From assembly GCA_016710365.1 (NCBI GenBank), contig JADJVW010000007.1:62001-126000 (forward strand): a DNA stretch of 64,000 nucleotides, in the 5' to 3' direction. The notes beneath the pieces were generated by a model. It was given only the letters and a program-made list of their open reading frames with translations. It was not told where the DNA came from and made no database searches. This document shows, piece after piece, positions 38,290 to 47,607 of the stretch. The stretch is from Candidatus Caldilinea saccharophila (GTDB lineage Bacteria > Chloroflexota > Anaerolineae > Caldilineales > Caldilineaceae). How positions within the stretch are numbered: position 1 is the stretch's first letter; each line of letters starts with the position of its first letter. Made by a program: the position numbers and the translations under genes.

Positions 38290-39179
38290 TGAGTGTAGAA
38301 ACTGGCCCCAAAAACCAAAATTATGTTTCGGGAGGGAATCTTACCAAACGCGGTCGAACATTGGTTCAGCACTCGATCTTGCATGTCGTGTTGATCCTGG
38401 CAGGCATCACGTTCCTGATGCCCTTGCTCTGGATTGTTTCGACGTCTCTGAAAACTGCAGGCCAGGTCTTTATTATTCCTGTTGAATGGATCCCTTCAAA
38501 CCCACAGTGGGCAAATTTCGTCGAGATATTCCAGATTCTGCCTTTGGCCACGTTCATCCGCAATACGTTCATTGTTACTGTGCTGGGAACGTTGGGAGCA
38601 GTGTGTAGTTCACTGATCGTGGGCTATAGTCTTGCGCGATTGCGTTGGCCTGGCCGAGACTATGTGTTTATGCTTCTGATTGCCACCATGATGCTCCCTT
38701 TTGTGGTCACATTGATTCCTACATTTATACTTTTTAAGTTTCTGGGTTGGCTCGACACTTTGCTGCCATTGTTCGTGCCGAGTTGGTTTGGGCAGGCGTT
38801 CTACATCTTCCTGATGCGTCAATTCATGATCGGCTTGCCTTTCGAGCTGGAAGAGGCAGCCCGCATCGATGGCGCGAGTACGTGGACAATTTTGATAAGA
38901 GTGATTGCTCCCTTATGTGGCCCGGCAATTGCTACAGTTGCGATCTTTGCTTTCCTGGCGCATTACAATGACTTCATGGGGCCTTTGATCTACCTAAGCA
39001 CCAATGAAAGATTTACATTACCACTTGGTATTTATTGGTATCAGGGGCGTTATGGCACTTCGTGGCATCTTGTAATGGCTGTTTCGACAGTGGCGATCCT
39101 CCCCATGATTACGTTGTTCTTCTTAGCGCAAAGATACTTTACTCGCGGCATTACCTTAACAGGTCTCGCTGGACGTTAA
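38286..39179 (+). CDS. Sugar ABC transporter permease 2 (MalG/UgpE type)
   Basis: A 297-residue membrane protein, partner of the permease at 37360. Its ATG (38286) overlaps the upstream TGA, so the two are translationally coupled. Six membrane segments are visible, with FLMPLLWIVSTSLKT early and the EAA loop ELEEAARIDGASTWTIL at about residue 195. It ends FLAQRYFTRGITLTGLAGR, the family-typical C-terminus. Together with the binding protein at 35887 it imports an unknown carbohydrate. The UroD-like gene upstream may belong to the same operon. Confidence 0.92.
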   Translation: MMSVETGPKNQNYVSGGNLTKRGRTLVQHSILHVVLILAGITFLMPLLWIVSTSLKTAGQVFIIPVEWIPSNPQWANFVEIFQILPLATFIRNTFIVTVLGTLGAVCSSLIVGYSLARLRWPGRDYVFMLLIATMMLPFVVTLIPTFILFKFLGWLDTLLPLFVPSWFGQAFYIFLMRQFMIGLPFELEEAARIDGASTWTILIRVIAPLCGPAIATVAIFAFLAHYNDFMGPLIYLSTNERFTLPLGIYWYQGRYGTSWHLVMAVSTVAILPMITLFFLAQRYFTRGITLTGLAGR

Positions 39180-39589
39180 CGCACGAGAAATTCCATCACG
39201 GTAAGTGCGCACAGTCTATACCGAGGGACGCAATGCTTGGATTGAACTATAGACTGATATTGCCCGATCTACACGAGGTGCGGGCGTTCGCACGGCTATC
39301 GGCTAGAAACTGAGTTTTTTGGAAAAACTCAGTTTCTTCGGGTCGGTGGCAGATTGAACCAGGCTGCTTAAACACATCTGACTGCTGCCCGGCGTCGCCC
39401 CTCGTCCCTCCTGCCGGGCGCAATCCATGAGGGACAAACTTACAACGGATTTCGGGCAGGCACAGATTTAATCGGCTGGTTAGCACCCTGACTCCTTCCT
39501 GAATGAGGAGCCAAAATTTGTTGCTTCCTTGAATCCGCTGTAGTGTTGGTTGTTGCCCCACCTGTGCTACAATCGCGCATGAAACAAGG
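39180..39589. other. Spacer of 410 bases, mostly non-coding
   Basis: It contains a short protein-like remnant (39232-39312, MLGLNYRLILPDLHEVRAF) with no ribosome-binding site, then the terminator at 39306-39336. A degenerate repeat with an AACGGATT/GAATCCGCTGT pair resembling that at 31748-31853 follows. No full gene was seen. Confidence 0.5.
39306..39336. terminator. Terminator after the second sugar transporter
   Basis: A 14-base-pair stem (39306-39319 with 39323-39336) with a TGG loop and A/T-rich base. The T-run is inside the stem on the + strand, and the sequence after it is TTCGGG, so the U-tract is short. It is the only stem-loop in the 130 bases after the permease genes. Confidence 0.65.
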
Positions 39590-39997
39590 TTACTCTCCGC
39601 GTTGCTTTGCGTAGTTCCTCACCATCATCCCGGCGGCCGGGCGCATGCCGAGCGTGGCGTAAAAGGGCTGCAACTCAGCGTCGCAGAGCAGGTCGACCAT
39701 GTAGAGGCTTGCCAGCCTCGCCAGCATTCGCTCCACCAACTGCCGGCCAATGCCTTGCCCTTGCCAGGCAGGCAGCACCTCCAGCAGCGGGATGTAGGCG
39801 CTCAGCACACCGTCGCTGATCGCCGTGATGAAGCCGACGACCTGCTGCGTGGCGTCGTCAACCGCCAGCACCACGGCGTCACTCTGCTGCAACAGACGCA
39901 GATGCGTCTCCGGCGTGGGTGGGGCGGGCCACCCCACAAAGAAACCTTTTAGCTGTTCCGGCGTAATGGGTTCAGTGGCGTCTAGCAGACGAATCAT
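39590..39997 (-). CDS. GNAT-family N-acetyltransferase
   Basis: A 135-residue acetyl-CoA-dependent acyltransferase. The ATG at 39997 is chosen because AAAAAGGAG lies 8 bases upstream; an in-frame GTG three codons earlier overlaps that site. The fold is visible: FITAISDGVLSAYIPLLEVLP (strands 3-4), then the acetyl-CoA pyrophosphate loop AWQGQGIGRQLVERML, then LLCDAELQPFYATLGMRPA (strand 6-7 with the typical FY). The substrate cannot be predicted. It is transcribed against the neighbouring exporter genes and stands alone. Confidence 0.9.
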   Translation of the reverse strand: MIRLLDATEPITPEQLKGFFVGWPAPPTPETHLRLLQQSDAVVLAVDDATQQVVGFITAISDGVLSAYIPLLEVLPAWQGQGIGRQLVERMLARLASLYMVDLLCDAELQPFYATLGMRPAAGMMVRNYAKQRGE

Positions 39998-40032
39998 GGC
40001 GCGCACTCCTTTTTCCTTGTTCTGATCGTAGT

Positions 40033-40156
40033 ACAGGTGGGCGTAATTCTACCAGCAAATTTGGTAGGGACAGGCCCCCGTGCCTGTCCGGCTTCCGGGC
40101 GCACACGGGGGCGCGCCCCTACCAGGCAACCAATGAGGTATTTTAGCCCGTGTGTA
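40033..40156 (+). mobile_element. MITE-like element, family A, copy 3
   Basis: A 124-base copy of the element at 17283-17404, in the same orientation. It begins TACAGGTGGGCGTAATT and ends with the complement of TACACACGGGCTAAAAT. GTAG flanks both ends (40029-40032 and 40157-40160), a 4-base target duplication. The internal GGTAGGGACAGG / CGCCCCTACC hairpin is conserved. Confidence 0.8.
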
Positions 40157-40185
40157 GTAGTCCTTTACGTAGGTCACGCTACCAG

Positions 40186-40376
40186 CGTGTGAGAAAACCA
40201 AATCTTGGCTCACACTAAGACACGAAGGACACAAAGAAATGCAGGGCTTTTCCTCTGTGATCTTTGCGCCTTCGTGTGAGAAAACCAAATCTTGGCTCAC
40301 ACCAAGACACGGAGGACACAAAGAAATGCAAGGCTTTTCCTCTGTGATCTTTGCGTCTTCGTGTGAGAAAACTAAA
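40186..40376. repeat. Tandem 87-base repeats upstream of the ABC exporter
   Basis: Two 87-base units (40186-40272 and 40273-40359) and a partial third unit (40360-40376) lie head to tail. Each starts CGTGTGAGAAAACCAAAT. Each unit is internally palindromic (GTGTGAG with CTCACAC, CACAAAG with CTTTGCG). The same word family is found at 12669-12735 and 31860-31975. The end of the array is only 21 bases from the exporter start, so it forms the leader of that operon. Confidence 0.8.
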
Positions 40377-40397
40377 GTTTTGATGAGGAGCTTTTCT

Positions 40398-41078
40398 ATG
40401 GATCAACCGATTATCGCGGCGGAAAGCGTGCAGAAATGGTTTCGCACCGGCAAGATCGAGGTGCACGCGCTGCGCGGCGTCGATGTCTCTGTGCCTGCCG
40501 GCGAGATGGTGGCAATTATGGGGCCGTCCGGCTGTGGCAAGACGACCTTGCTCAACTGTCTTTCCGGGCTGGATGATTTCGACCAGGGCGAGGTGTACAT
40601 CGAGGGCGCACGGCTGCGCACGATGAGCGATAAGAAACGCACGAGCTATCGCGCCCAGCGCATGGGTTTCATCTTTCAAACGTTCAATCTGCTACCGGTG
40701 ATTTCTGCGGTCGAAAATGTCGAATTGCCGCTGCTGGTGGCCGGCACGCGGCCCAGTGTGGCGCGCCGGCGTGCGCTGGAAGTGCTCGACCAGGTTGGCC
40801 TGGCCGACCGCGCCGAGCATCGCCCTGCGGAACTGTCGGGCGGGCAGCGCCAGCGCGTGACCATTGCGCGGGCGCTGGTCAACAACCCGGCCATCGTCTG
40901 GGCCGACGAACCGACCGGCTCGCTCGACAGTAAATCCGCCGACGACGTGCTGGCGCTGATGCGTGCGCTCAATGAGGAGCACGGGCAGACCTTCGTCATC
41001 GTGACGCACGACCCCGACATTGCCGCGGCCTGCGCCCGCGTCATTCAGATGAAGGATGGGCAAATTGTCTATGCTTGA
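40398..41078 (+). CDS. ABC transporter ATP-binding protein (MacB/LolD type)
   Basis: A 226-residue ATPase. It has Walker A GPSGCGKTT (about residue 42), the Q-loop FIFQTFNLLP, signature LSGGQRQRV (about 145), Walker B IVWADEPTGSLD (about 168) and H-loop VIVTHDPD. The start at 40398 follows GAGGAG. It overlaps the next gene by 8 bases, so the two form one exporter: ATPase plus FtsX-type membrane protein, without a periplasmic adaptor. Such mechanotransmission systems move lipids, lipoproteins or peptides or act on the envelope rather than importing nutrients. Confidence 0.93.
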   Translation: MDQPIIAAESVQKWFRTGKIEVHALRGVDVSVPAGEMVAIMGPSGCGKTTLLNCLSGLDDFDQGEVYIEGARLRTMSDKKRTSYRAQRMGFIFQTFNLLPVISAVENVELPLLVAGTRPSVARRRALEVLDQVGLADRAEHRPAELSGGQRQRVTIARALVNNPAIVWADEPTGSLDSKSADDVLALMRALNEEHGQTFVIVTHDPDIAAACARVIQMKDGQIVYA

Positions 41079-44000
41079 TAATTTATCGGTGGGCGCCATT
41101 GCCTTTTTAGTGGGCGCGGTCACTGCCATTCTGCTTTATCTGCTCTTTCTGTGGTGGCGCAACCCGGTGCTGATGAAGATCGGGCTGCGCAATTTGACGC
41201 GGCGTCCCGGCCAGTCGGTGCTCATTACCATCGGCTTGACGTTGAGCACGATCATTGTTATCAGCTCGCTGGGCGTGGGCGACACGCTGCGCTACTCCGT
41301 GCAGAAGCAGGCCGTCTCCGCGTACGGCAAGGTGGACGGATCATTGCGCCGCCGTTGCTCTCGCTGCTGGCGGGCATGGCAAATCCCAACGTCGACCCCG
41401 CACAGGCAGAGCAGGCGCAGACAACGATGGACAACCTGATGGAAGGCGGGTTGGACAGCGTGCTCGCGCTGGTGCAGGGCGGCCTGCCCAGCATCGGTGC
41501 GGATCGGCTGGCGCATCTGCGCACCGCCGCGGCTGAGGAGCCGCTGATCGATGGCGTCGCCGGCTCGATTGTCTTTCCAACGATAATCCGCAACGTCAGC
41601 ACAGGGCAGAGCGAACCGCTCGGCTTTATTTTTGCCGTGGACGACGCCTTACGCCACCGACTTTGGCCTGACCAGCGTCGACGGCAAGCCCCTGACGATG
41701 GACGCGCTCCAACCTGGCGTCGGCAATATCTTTGTCCAGGCGAGCAATCTCTTTGCCGTCGTGCCCGCGCTGACAGAACAATTCGGCCAACTGCAAGCGG
41801 CGCTGCCGGGGACAGGCAGCGTGAGCAGCCTGGACGCGGTGCAGGCGTTGGCAGGGCTGGGCGCGCTCTTCACCACCGTAAACCCCGCCGCGCTGCCCGA
41901 CGTCGCCATCAGCCTCGACACGCTCGACGGCTTGGGCGTCAATACCGCGCCGTTACGTGCGCTGGGCAAGGATAGCTTGACGCTCCAGGAGATCGCCGCG
42001 CTCTTGCAGTCGGTCGATCCGTCGACTCCCATGACGGACACGGTGTCGATCCCGCTGACGGGCGTCATCACCGGCACGCAGCCCGCCACCAGCGCAGCCG
42101 CGGCTTTGCAGATCGACCCCACCCAATTGAATGTGGCGGGCGCGGCCGGTTCGCTGGGCAGCCTTTCCACCGACCTGCTGCGTGTGATCAACCTGAACAC
42201 GCTGGGCTACGAGCTGGACAACACGTTGGGTCGCTTCGGGCTGCAACTGCGCCAGGGCGACCTCTACCTCAATCGCTTGGGCGCGGAACGACTCAACGCC
42301 AGCACCGGCGACCTGGTCGAGATCTATATCGGCCCGTTGCCGGTGCGTTTCCGCGTGCGCGCGGTCGTGGATCAGGCCGGCCCGCTCAGTGCGCTGACGC
42401 CGGTGGTGATGTTGCGGCTGGACGAGGCGCAGCAACTGCTCTTTATGCCGGATAAGGTGAACTCGGTGCTGATCTCCAACCTGGGCGATGAGATGAGCAG
42501 CATGGAGCACACCGCCGCGGTGAGCAAGCGGCTGCGCGTGCTGGCGCTTGACGACGCGGCGGTGGCGACGCTGGCCGGCATCCTGGCGCGGCCCGATATG
42601 CAGGCAACGTTGCAGGCGCTCAGCGTCGACCTGCCCGACGCCGGCGAGGTGCGCCTCGATGACGAGGAGGACGTGCCGCCGATGCTGGCCGGCATCATCG
42701 AGAATGTGCTGAGCGCGTTCAACATCGAACAGATGTCGCGACAGGATGCCGAAGGGTTGCTGGCCGCGAGCGCGGCTGGCGTTGATACGCCCGCGCTGCG
42801 TGAGTTGCTGGCGCGGCCCACCGTGCGCGAATGGCTGCTCATGCTGGAAGCGCCGGACGCGGTCAGCCGCGAATTTGCCACGGCCGTCGCCAATCTCAAC
42901 CAGTTCGAGCAGATCGAGCCGCTCAACAAGACGACCATTGTCTCGGCAGCCAATGTGGGCGGCGGTATTTTCTCCACGATCTTCAGCATCTTCGGCGTCT
43001 TCTCGATCCTGGCCGCCATTCTGCTGATCGTGCTGATCTTCGTGATGCTGGCCGCGGAGCGGCGCATCGAGATCGGCATTTCCCGTGCGGTCGGCGTGCA
43101 ACGCAGCCAGATCGTACAGTCCTTCATGGCGGAAGGCATGGTCTACAACCTGCTGGCCGCGGCGTTGGGGGTGCTGCTCGGCATCGGCATTACCTTTGCC
43201 ATGACGCAGTTTATCGGCCGCCTCTTCAACGACCTGACCGGGACGATCAACGCCCAGGCCGGCGGCATCTTTGGCGTGAGTTTCAACATCTCGTGGGAGT
43301 CGGTGGTGATGGCCTATTGCACCGGCGTGCTGATCACCTGGCTGGCGATGACGCTCTCCTCGTGGCGCGTGACGCGCATGAATATCGCCACGGCCATCCG
43401 CGGCCTGTCGGATGAAGCGGAGGCGAAACGGCGTTCGTGGTTTGCCAATGCCGTGAGCTGGCTGTGGCCGCTCGTGGTGCTGGGTGCGGGCGGCTATCTG
43501 CTCACGCAGGCGTTGGCGACCAACTCGCTCAGCCTGATCATGATCGCGGCGACGATGCTGCTCTACGGCCTTACCGTGCTCGTCGGCCGTGTGCTGGAGT
43601 TGACGCCGATCCGCAACGAGACCGGCTACCGCATCGTCTACACGCTGTTGGGGCTGGGGCTGCTGGGCATCTGGACGCCGCCCTGGTACGCGCTGGCGCC
43701 GCAGTGGTTCCCGGATCGCTTCACCTGGGATCCGACGCAGGCGCCCACGGTCTTCACCATCGGCGGCCCGATGATCATCGTCGGCGCCATCTTGGTGGTC
43801 ATGTTCAACGCCAACCTGCTCAGCGCAGTCCTGAGCGCGATTCTGGGCTTTGTGCCGTCGTTGCGCCCGGTGCTGCGCACGGCCATTGCCTACCCGCTCA
43901 GCAGCCGCTTCCGCACCGGCATGACGATGGTGCTCTTTGCCATGATCATGGCGACGGTGGTGGTGATGGCGGTGGTCATCAACACCACGCAATCGCTGAC

Positions 44001-45231
44001 GCGGCTCGACGACCGCCAGACCGCGGGTTTCGAGATCGAGGTGTCGTCAACGCTGCTCAGCTTCTTCAATCCGGTGGAAAATTTCCCGGTCGCGCTGGCT
44101 GATCTACCCGCCGACTCGGTGGCAGCGCAAGTCGCCGCGGTCGGCTTGGTGACCGAGCAGGCGCTGGAAGGGCGGCTCGACGGCGGCACCGGCGACTTCG
44201 CACGCGCCAGCCTGGCCGGCGTCAACGCTGGCTACGTCGAAGCTGCGCAGACAGTCTATCATCTGCGCAGCCGTGCGCCCGGCTTTGCCGACGACGCCGC
44301 GGTGTGGGAGGCGCTCCTGACGCGCGACGATGTCGTGATTGCCCGTCCGGAGCTTTTCCGTGCGCCGCCGTCGCCGCTCTTTGGCCCGCCGCCGGATGAA
44401 GAAGCAGATGGCGGCCCCATCATTATCGGCGGAGACGCCACGGCCAGGCAGGGGCCGCGCAGCCGGCGTGACGAGTTTCGCGGCCCGCGCCTCTCCATTG
44501 AGGAGCACAGCCAGGGCAGCGCTTTGCCTGAACTCTATCTGACCCTGGCCGCGGATGGCGCGGATGGCGTGCGGCGGACGCAGCGCGTGCAGGTTATCGG
44601 CGTGCTGGAAGAGGAAGCCAACCTCGTCGATTCAACCTTGATCGGCAGCGAAGCCACGCTGGCCAGCCTGCGCAGCATCCCGGTGATCGGCGACAACATC
44701 TATGTCAAGGTGAACGAAGGGCTGGATGTGCGCGCGGTGGCAGGCGAGATCGAGCGCACCTTTGTGTCGAGCGGACTGGATGCGGTGGTGCTGGCGGATA
44801 GCTACGCCCAACGCCAGCGGCTGACCGGCGGCGCGTTGCAGCTTCTGCAAGGCTTCATGGCGCTGGGGCTGCTCGTCGGCATTGCTGCGCTGGGCGTCAT
44901 CTCGACGCGCTCGGTTTACGAGCGTCGCCAGCAAATCGGCATGTTGCGGGCGCTCGGTTATCAACGCAGCATGGTGGGCGTAAGTTTCCTGATTGAGTCG
45001 AGCTTTGTTTCGATCACCGGGTTGCTGATCGGCGCCATCACCGGTGTTGTGCTGGGCGACAACCTGGTGCTGGCCTTCTTCCCGCAGATCGGCGAGGCTG
45101 CGGTCAGCACCCCCTGGCTGCAGATTGGCCTGGTCGTGCTGGCCGCCTATCTCTTCTCGCTGCTGACGACCATCGCGCCGGCGTGGCAGGCGTCACGCAT
45201 CTATCCGGCGGATGCGCTGCGCTACGAATAA
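41071..45231 (+). pseudogene. Large FtsX/MacB-type ABC permease with two compensating frameshifts
   Basis: From ATG 41071 to TAA 45231 there are exactly 1387 codons. The frame slips near 41338 (one base missing in GTGGACGGATCATT, joining GKVD to IIAPPLLSLLAGMA). It returns near 41645-41650 (an extra T in GCCTTACGCC, joining FAVDDA to YATDFGLTSVDG). In the frame as read, translation would stop at 41439. The intact protein has an N-terminal helix pair, a long periplasmic region, then two FtsX units (VGVQRSQIVQSFMAEGM at about 675, LRALGYQRSMVGVSFLIES at about 1292) with roughly ten helices in total. It couples to the ATPase at 40398. The substrate is unknown. Confidence 0.88.
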
Positions 45232-45357
45232 AGCCACGAAAAGCCGCGGTGAGCACGGGAATTCCTCCGTGTTCACCGCGGCGCGCGTCCGCAGCAACTT
45301 ACCCACGCCGCAGTCAGCGTTGCACCATAAGCCCACCAGACGCCACAACCGGCCGGC

Positions 45358-45951
45358 TCACGGGCTGACGTACAGATACCAGAAGTGCTCGCGCGGGAAG
45401 ATCGGCTCCAGCCGGCTGTCCCACACAAACGACGCAGACTGCACGATCAGGCGAATGCGGTCATCGACGCGCTTGAGTTGCCCCTTTAATTCAGGCGCGA
45501 AATCCTCAGCCAGCTCATCGACCATCACCGCAATGCGCTGGCGATTCCGAATCTCGTAGGGATATTCGGCGCGCGCCCGCTTGGGATCGCCGGCCACGTC
45601 GTCGAGAAACCAATTGAGGCTATCAATACGCGCCTTGATCTCACGTGTGAGCAGGTCATGAAAGCGCGTACGCAGGCTGTACGCGGTGGTGCGCGCCTGC
45701 AACGCCAGGTCTTTGGCGCGCGACCGCTGCTCGACCGGCAACTCTTCCCCCTCGCCCTCCAGACGGAAGATGCGCGTGAGCAGATCGCCGCCAGACATCT
45801 GCACCTGCTGCACCCCGGATGGCGTCGCCACGCGCAAGGTGCGATAGACTTCCCCTTTTACGATATAATCTTCCAGCTCCTCGACTTCCGCGGCCAACAC
45901 CGCCAGATCGATCGCCGGTGATTCAGGCAGAACATGGCTTCCTTGTGACAT
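45358..45951 (-). CDS. Conserved-looking hypothetical protein, 197 residues
   Basis: I do not recognise this soluble protein. The start at 45951 is backed by AAAGGAG 8 bases upstream. The N-terminal third is acidic and helical (AVLAAEVEELEDYIVKGE), then VATPSGVQQVQMSGGDLL, then a long amphipathic helix region (REIKARIDSLNWFLDD, RIAVMVDELAEDF). It ends with SRLEPIFPREHFWYLYVSP, rich in aromatics. No catalytic motif or membrane segment was seen. It follows the aldo/keto reductase by 13 bases on the same strand and is probably co-transcribed. Confidence 0.8.
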   Translation of the reverse strand: MSQGSHVLPESPAIDLAVLAAEVEELEDYIVKGEVYRTLRVATPSGVQQVQMSGGDLLTRIFRLEGEGEELPVEQRSRAKDLALQARTTAYSLRTRFHDLLTREIKARIDSLNWFLDDVAGDPKRARAEYPYEIRNRQRIAVMVDELAEDFAPELKGQLKRVDDRIRLIVQSASFVWDSRLEPIFPREHFWYLYVSP

Positions 45952-45964
45952 TTAGATGCTCCTT

Positions 45965-46952
45965 TCACCATTTATGGTGTACGTGGGGTCGCACGTAGGT
46001 GTCGTAGAGGACGCGAATCACCTCCATTTCGCTGCGTTCAATCGGCCCAAGTTCGGAGGCGGCGCAGTTGTCAGCCACCTGATCAGGGCGCTTGGCGCCA
46101 GGGATCGTGCAAGTGACGGCGTCGAACATCAAAATCCAGCGCAACGCAAACTGCGCCATCGTGGCGCCTGGTGGAACCAATGGCTTCAACCCTTCCAGCG
46201 CGTCGAAGGCGGCATTGAGCGGCACGCCGCTAAAGATCTCGCCGACATCGAACGCTTCGCCGTGACGATTGAAATTGCGATGATCATCCGCGGCAAAGGT
46301 GGTGGCGGGCGTGATCTTGCCCGTCAACAAACCGCTCGCCAGCGGCACACGCGCCAGAACCCCGATCTGCTTGCCCACCGCGGTGCGGAAGAATGCGTCG
46401 GCCGGCTTCTGGCGAAAGATATTGAAGATGATCTGCACCGTCTTTACGTTGGGATGCTCGACCGCCCTCACCGCTTCATCAACGGTTTCGACGCTGACGC
46501 CGTAGTTGCGCACTTTGCCCTCTTGCACCAGGCGGTCGAGCGCGGCAAAGACTTCGGGCTGATCATAGACTTCGCTGGGCGGGCAATGCAGTTGGAGAAG
46601 GTCGAGACCGTCTGTCTCCAAATTTTGCAGGCTGCGCTCCACAAAACCGCGCAGGTTTTCGTAAGTATAGCCGGCGGCAACATGCGGGTTGAGCCGGCGT
46701 CCGGCCTTGGTCGCCACAAAAATCTGGTCCGTGGGTCGTTCGCGCTTGAGTTGGGCGATCAAGCGCTCGCTGCGCCCGTCGCCGTAAACATCCGCCGTGT
46801 CGATAAAGTTTACACCTTCATCGACCGCTTTATGGAGCGCGGCCATCGACTGCCTCGTCGTCGACTTCACCCCAACTGCCGCCGATCGCCCATGCACCAA
46901 AGCTGACTTCGGCGACATTCATCCCAGTCTTACCCAGTGGTCGGTATTTCAT
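45965..46952 (-). pseudogene. Aldo/keto reductase with one frameshift near the N-terminus
   Basis: The true start is ATG 46952 behind AGAGG, giving MKYRPLGKTGMNVAEVSFGAW and GGSWGEVDDEAV. One extra base near 46846-46850 then shifts the frame. The remainder reads on from MAALHKAVDEGVNFIDTADVYGDG. Removing one base yields 329 codons. The catalytic Asp/Tyr (DTADVYG) and Lys (FVATKAG) residues and the NADP segment TCTIPGAKRPDQV are intact. It is an NADPH-dependent oxidoreductase of unknown substrate, of the group resembling plant L-galactose dehydrogenases. Confidence 0.85.
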
Positions 46953-47054
46953 GGCAACCTCTTAAGTCTTGAATTGTGAATGGTGACTTATGAATTGTGA
47001 ATTGTGAAGCAGGAATGCATAATGCTTGCTCGGCTCGAAAATTGTACGCCGCAG

Positions 47055-47504
47055 CTACATCAACTCCGCCGTGTCCATCCAGATCGTGACCGGGCCGTCA
47101 TTGACCAGCGCAACTTCCATGTGCGCCTGAAAAACGCCCTGCTCAACTGCCACCCCCGCAGCCGCCAGCGCCTGACAGAAATGGTGATAGAGCGGCTCGG
47201 CTTGTTCGGGCCGAGCCGCCTCGATAAAGCTTGGGCGGCGGCCTTTGCGCATATCACTATAGAGCGTAAACTGGCTCACGGCAAGGATGGCGCCGCCAAT
47301 GTCGGGCAAGGCAAGGTTCATTTTACCATCACCGTCTTCGAAGACGCGCAGCCCCACGATCTTGCGCGCCAGATAGTGAGCCTCTGCCTCGCCGTCGCTG
47401 TGCGTAATGCCGACAAGCACCAAAAACCCGCGTCCGATCTGCCCGGCGACCTGGCCGTCAACCGTTACCTGCGCCGAACTCACCCGTTGAATTACTGCCC
47501 GCAT
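47055..47504 (-). CDS. dtd: D-aminoacyl-tRNA deacylase
   Basis: A 149-residue cytosolic proofreading enzyme that removes D-amino acids (and glycine from tRNA-Ala) from mischarged tRNAs. It has the family start MRAVIQRVSSAQVTVDG and the two signature motifs of the active site: SQFTLYSDMRKGRRPSF (about residue 77) and NDGPVT (about 134, the Gly-Pro cross-subunit motif). The usual length is 145-150. The start follows GGAAAGGAAGC. It is divergent from the radical SAM gene, sharing a spacer of about 100 bases. Confidence 0.95.
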   Translation of the reverse strand: MRAVIQRVSSAQVTVDGQVAGQIGRGFLVLVGITHSDGEAEAHYLARKIVGLRVFEDGDGKMNLALPDIGGAILAVSQFTLYSDMRKGRRPSFIEAARPEQAEPLYHHFCQALAAAGVAVEQGVFQAHMEVALVNDGPVTIWMDTAELM

Positions 47505-47572
47505 AGGATTGCTTCCTTTCCTTGAGAAAATATCTTGCGTGCGTTCCGCCCCCGTCCCGTCCTTTTGCCGAC

Positions 47573-47601
47573 TTTACAAACAGAACAGACGTTCGTATAA
47601 T
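47573..47601 (+). promoter_or_regulatory. Sigma-70-type promoter giving a leaderless mRNA
   Basis: TTTACA at 47573-47578 and a perfect TATAAT at 47596-47601 are separated by 17 bases. Transcription should start at about 47607-47609, which is the ATG of the radical SAM gene itself. No ribosome-binding site can exist on such an mRNA, so translation would be leaderless. Confidence 0.75.
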
Positions 47602-47607
47602 GAATGA

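Noticed and set aside
41953..43992. A 679-codon minus-strand reading frame inside the FtsX-type gene
   Set aside because: It is a GC-skew shadow: His/Arg/Gln-rich, no domain, no ribosome-binding site, and it lies wholly opposite a clear membrane protein. The same applies to 2033-3478, 4329-5819, 6302-7591 and 13756-15030.
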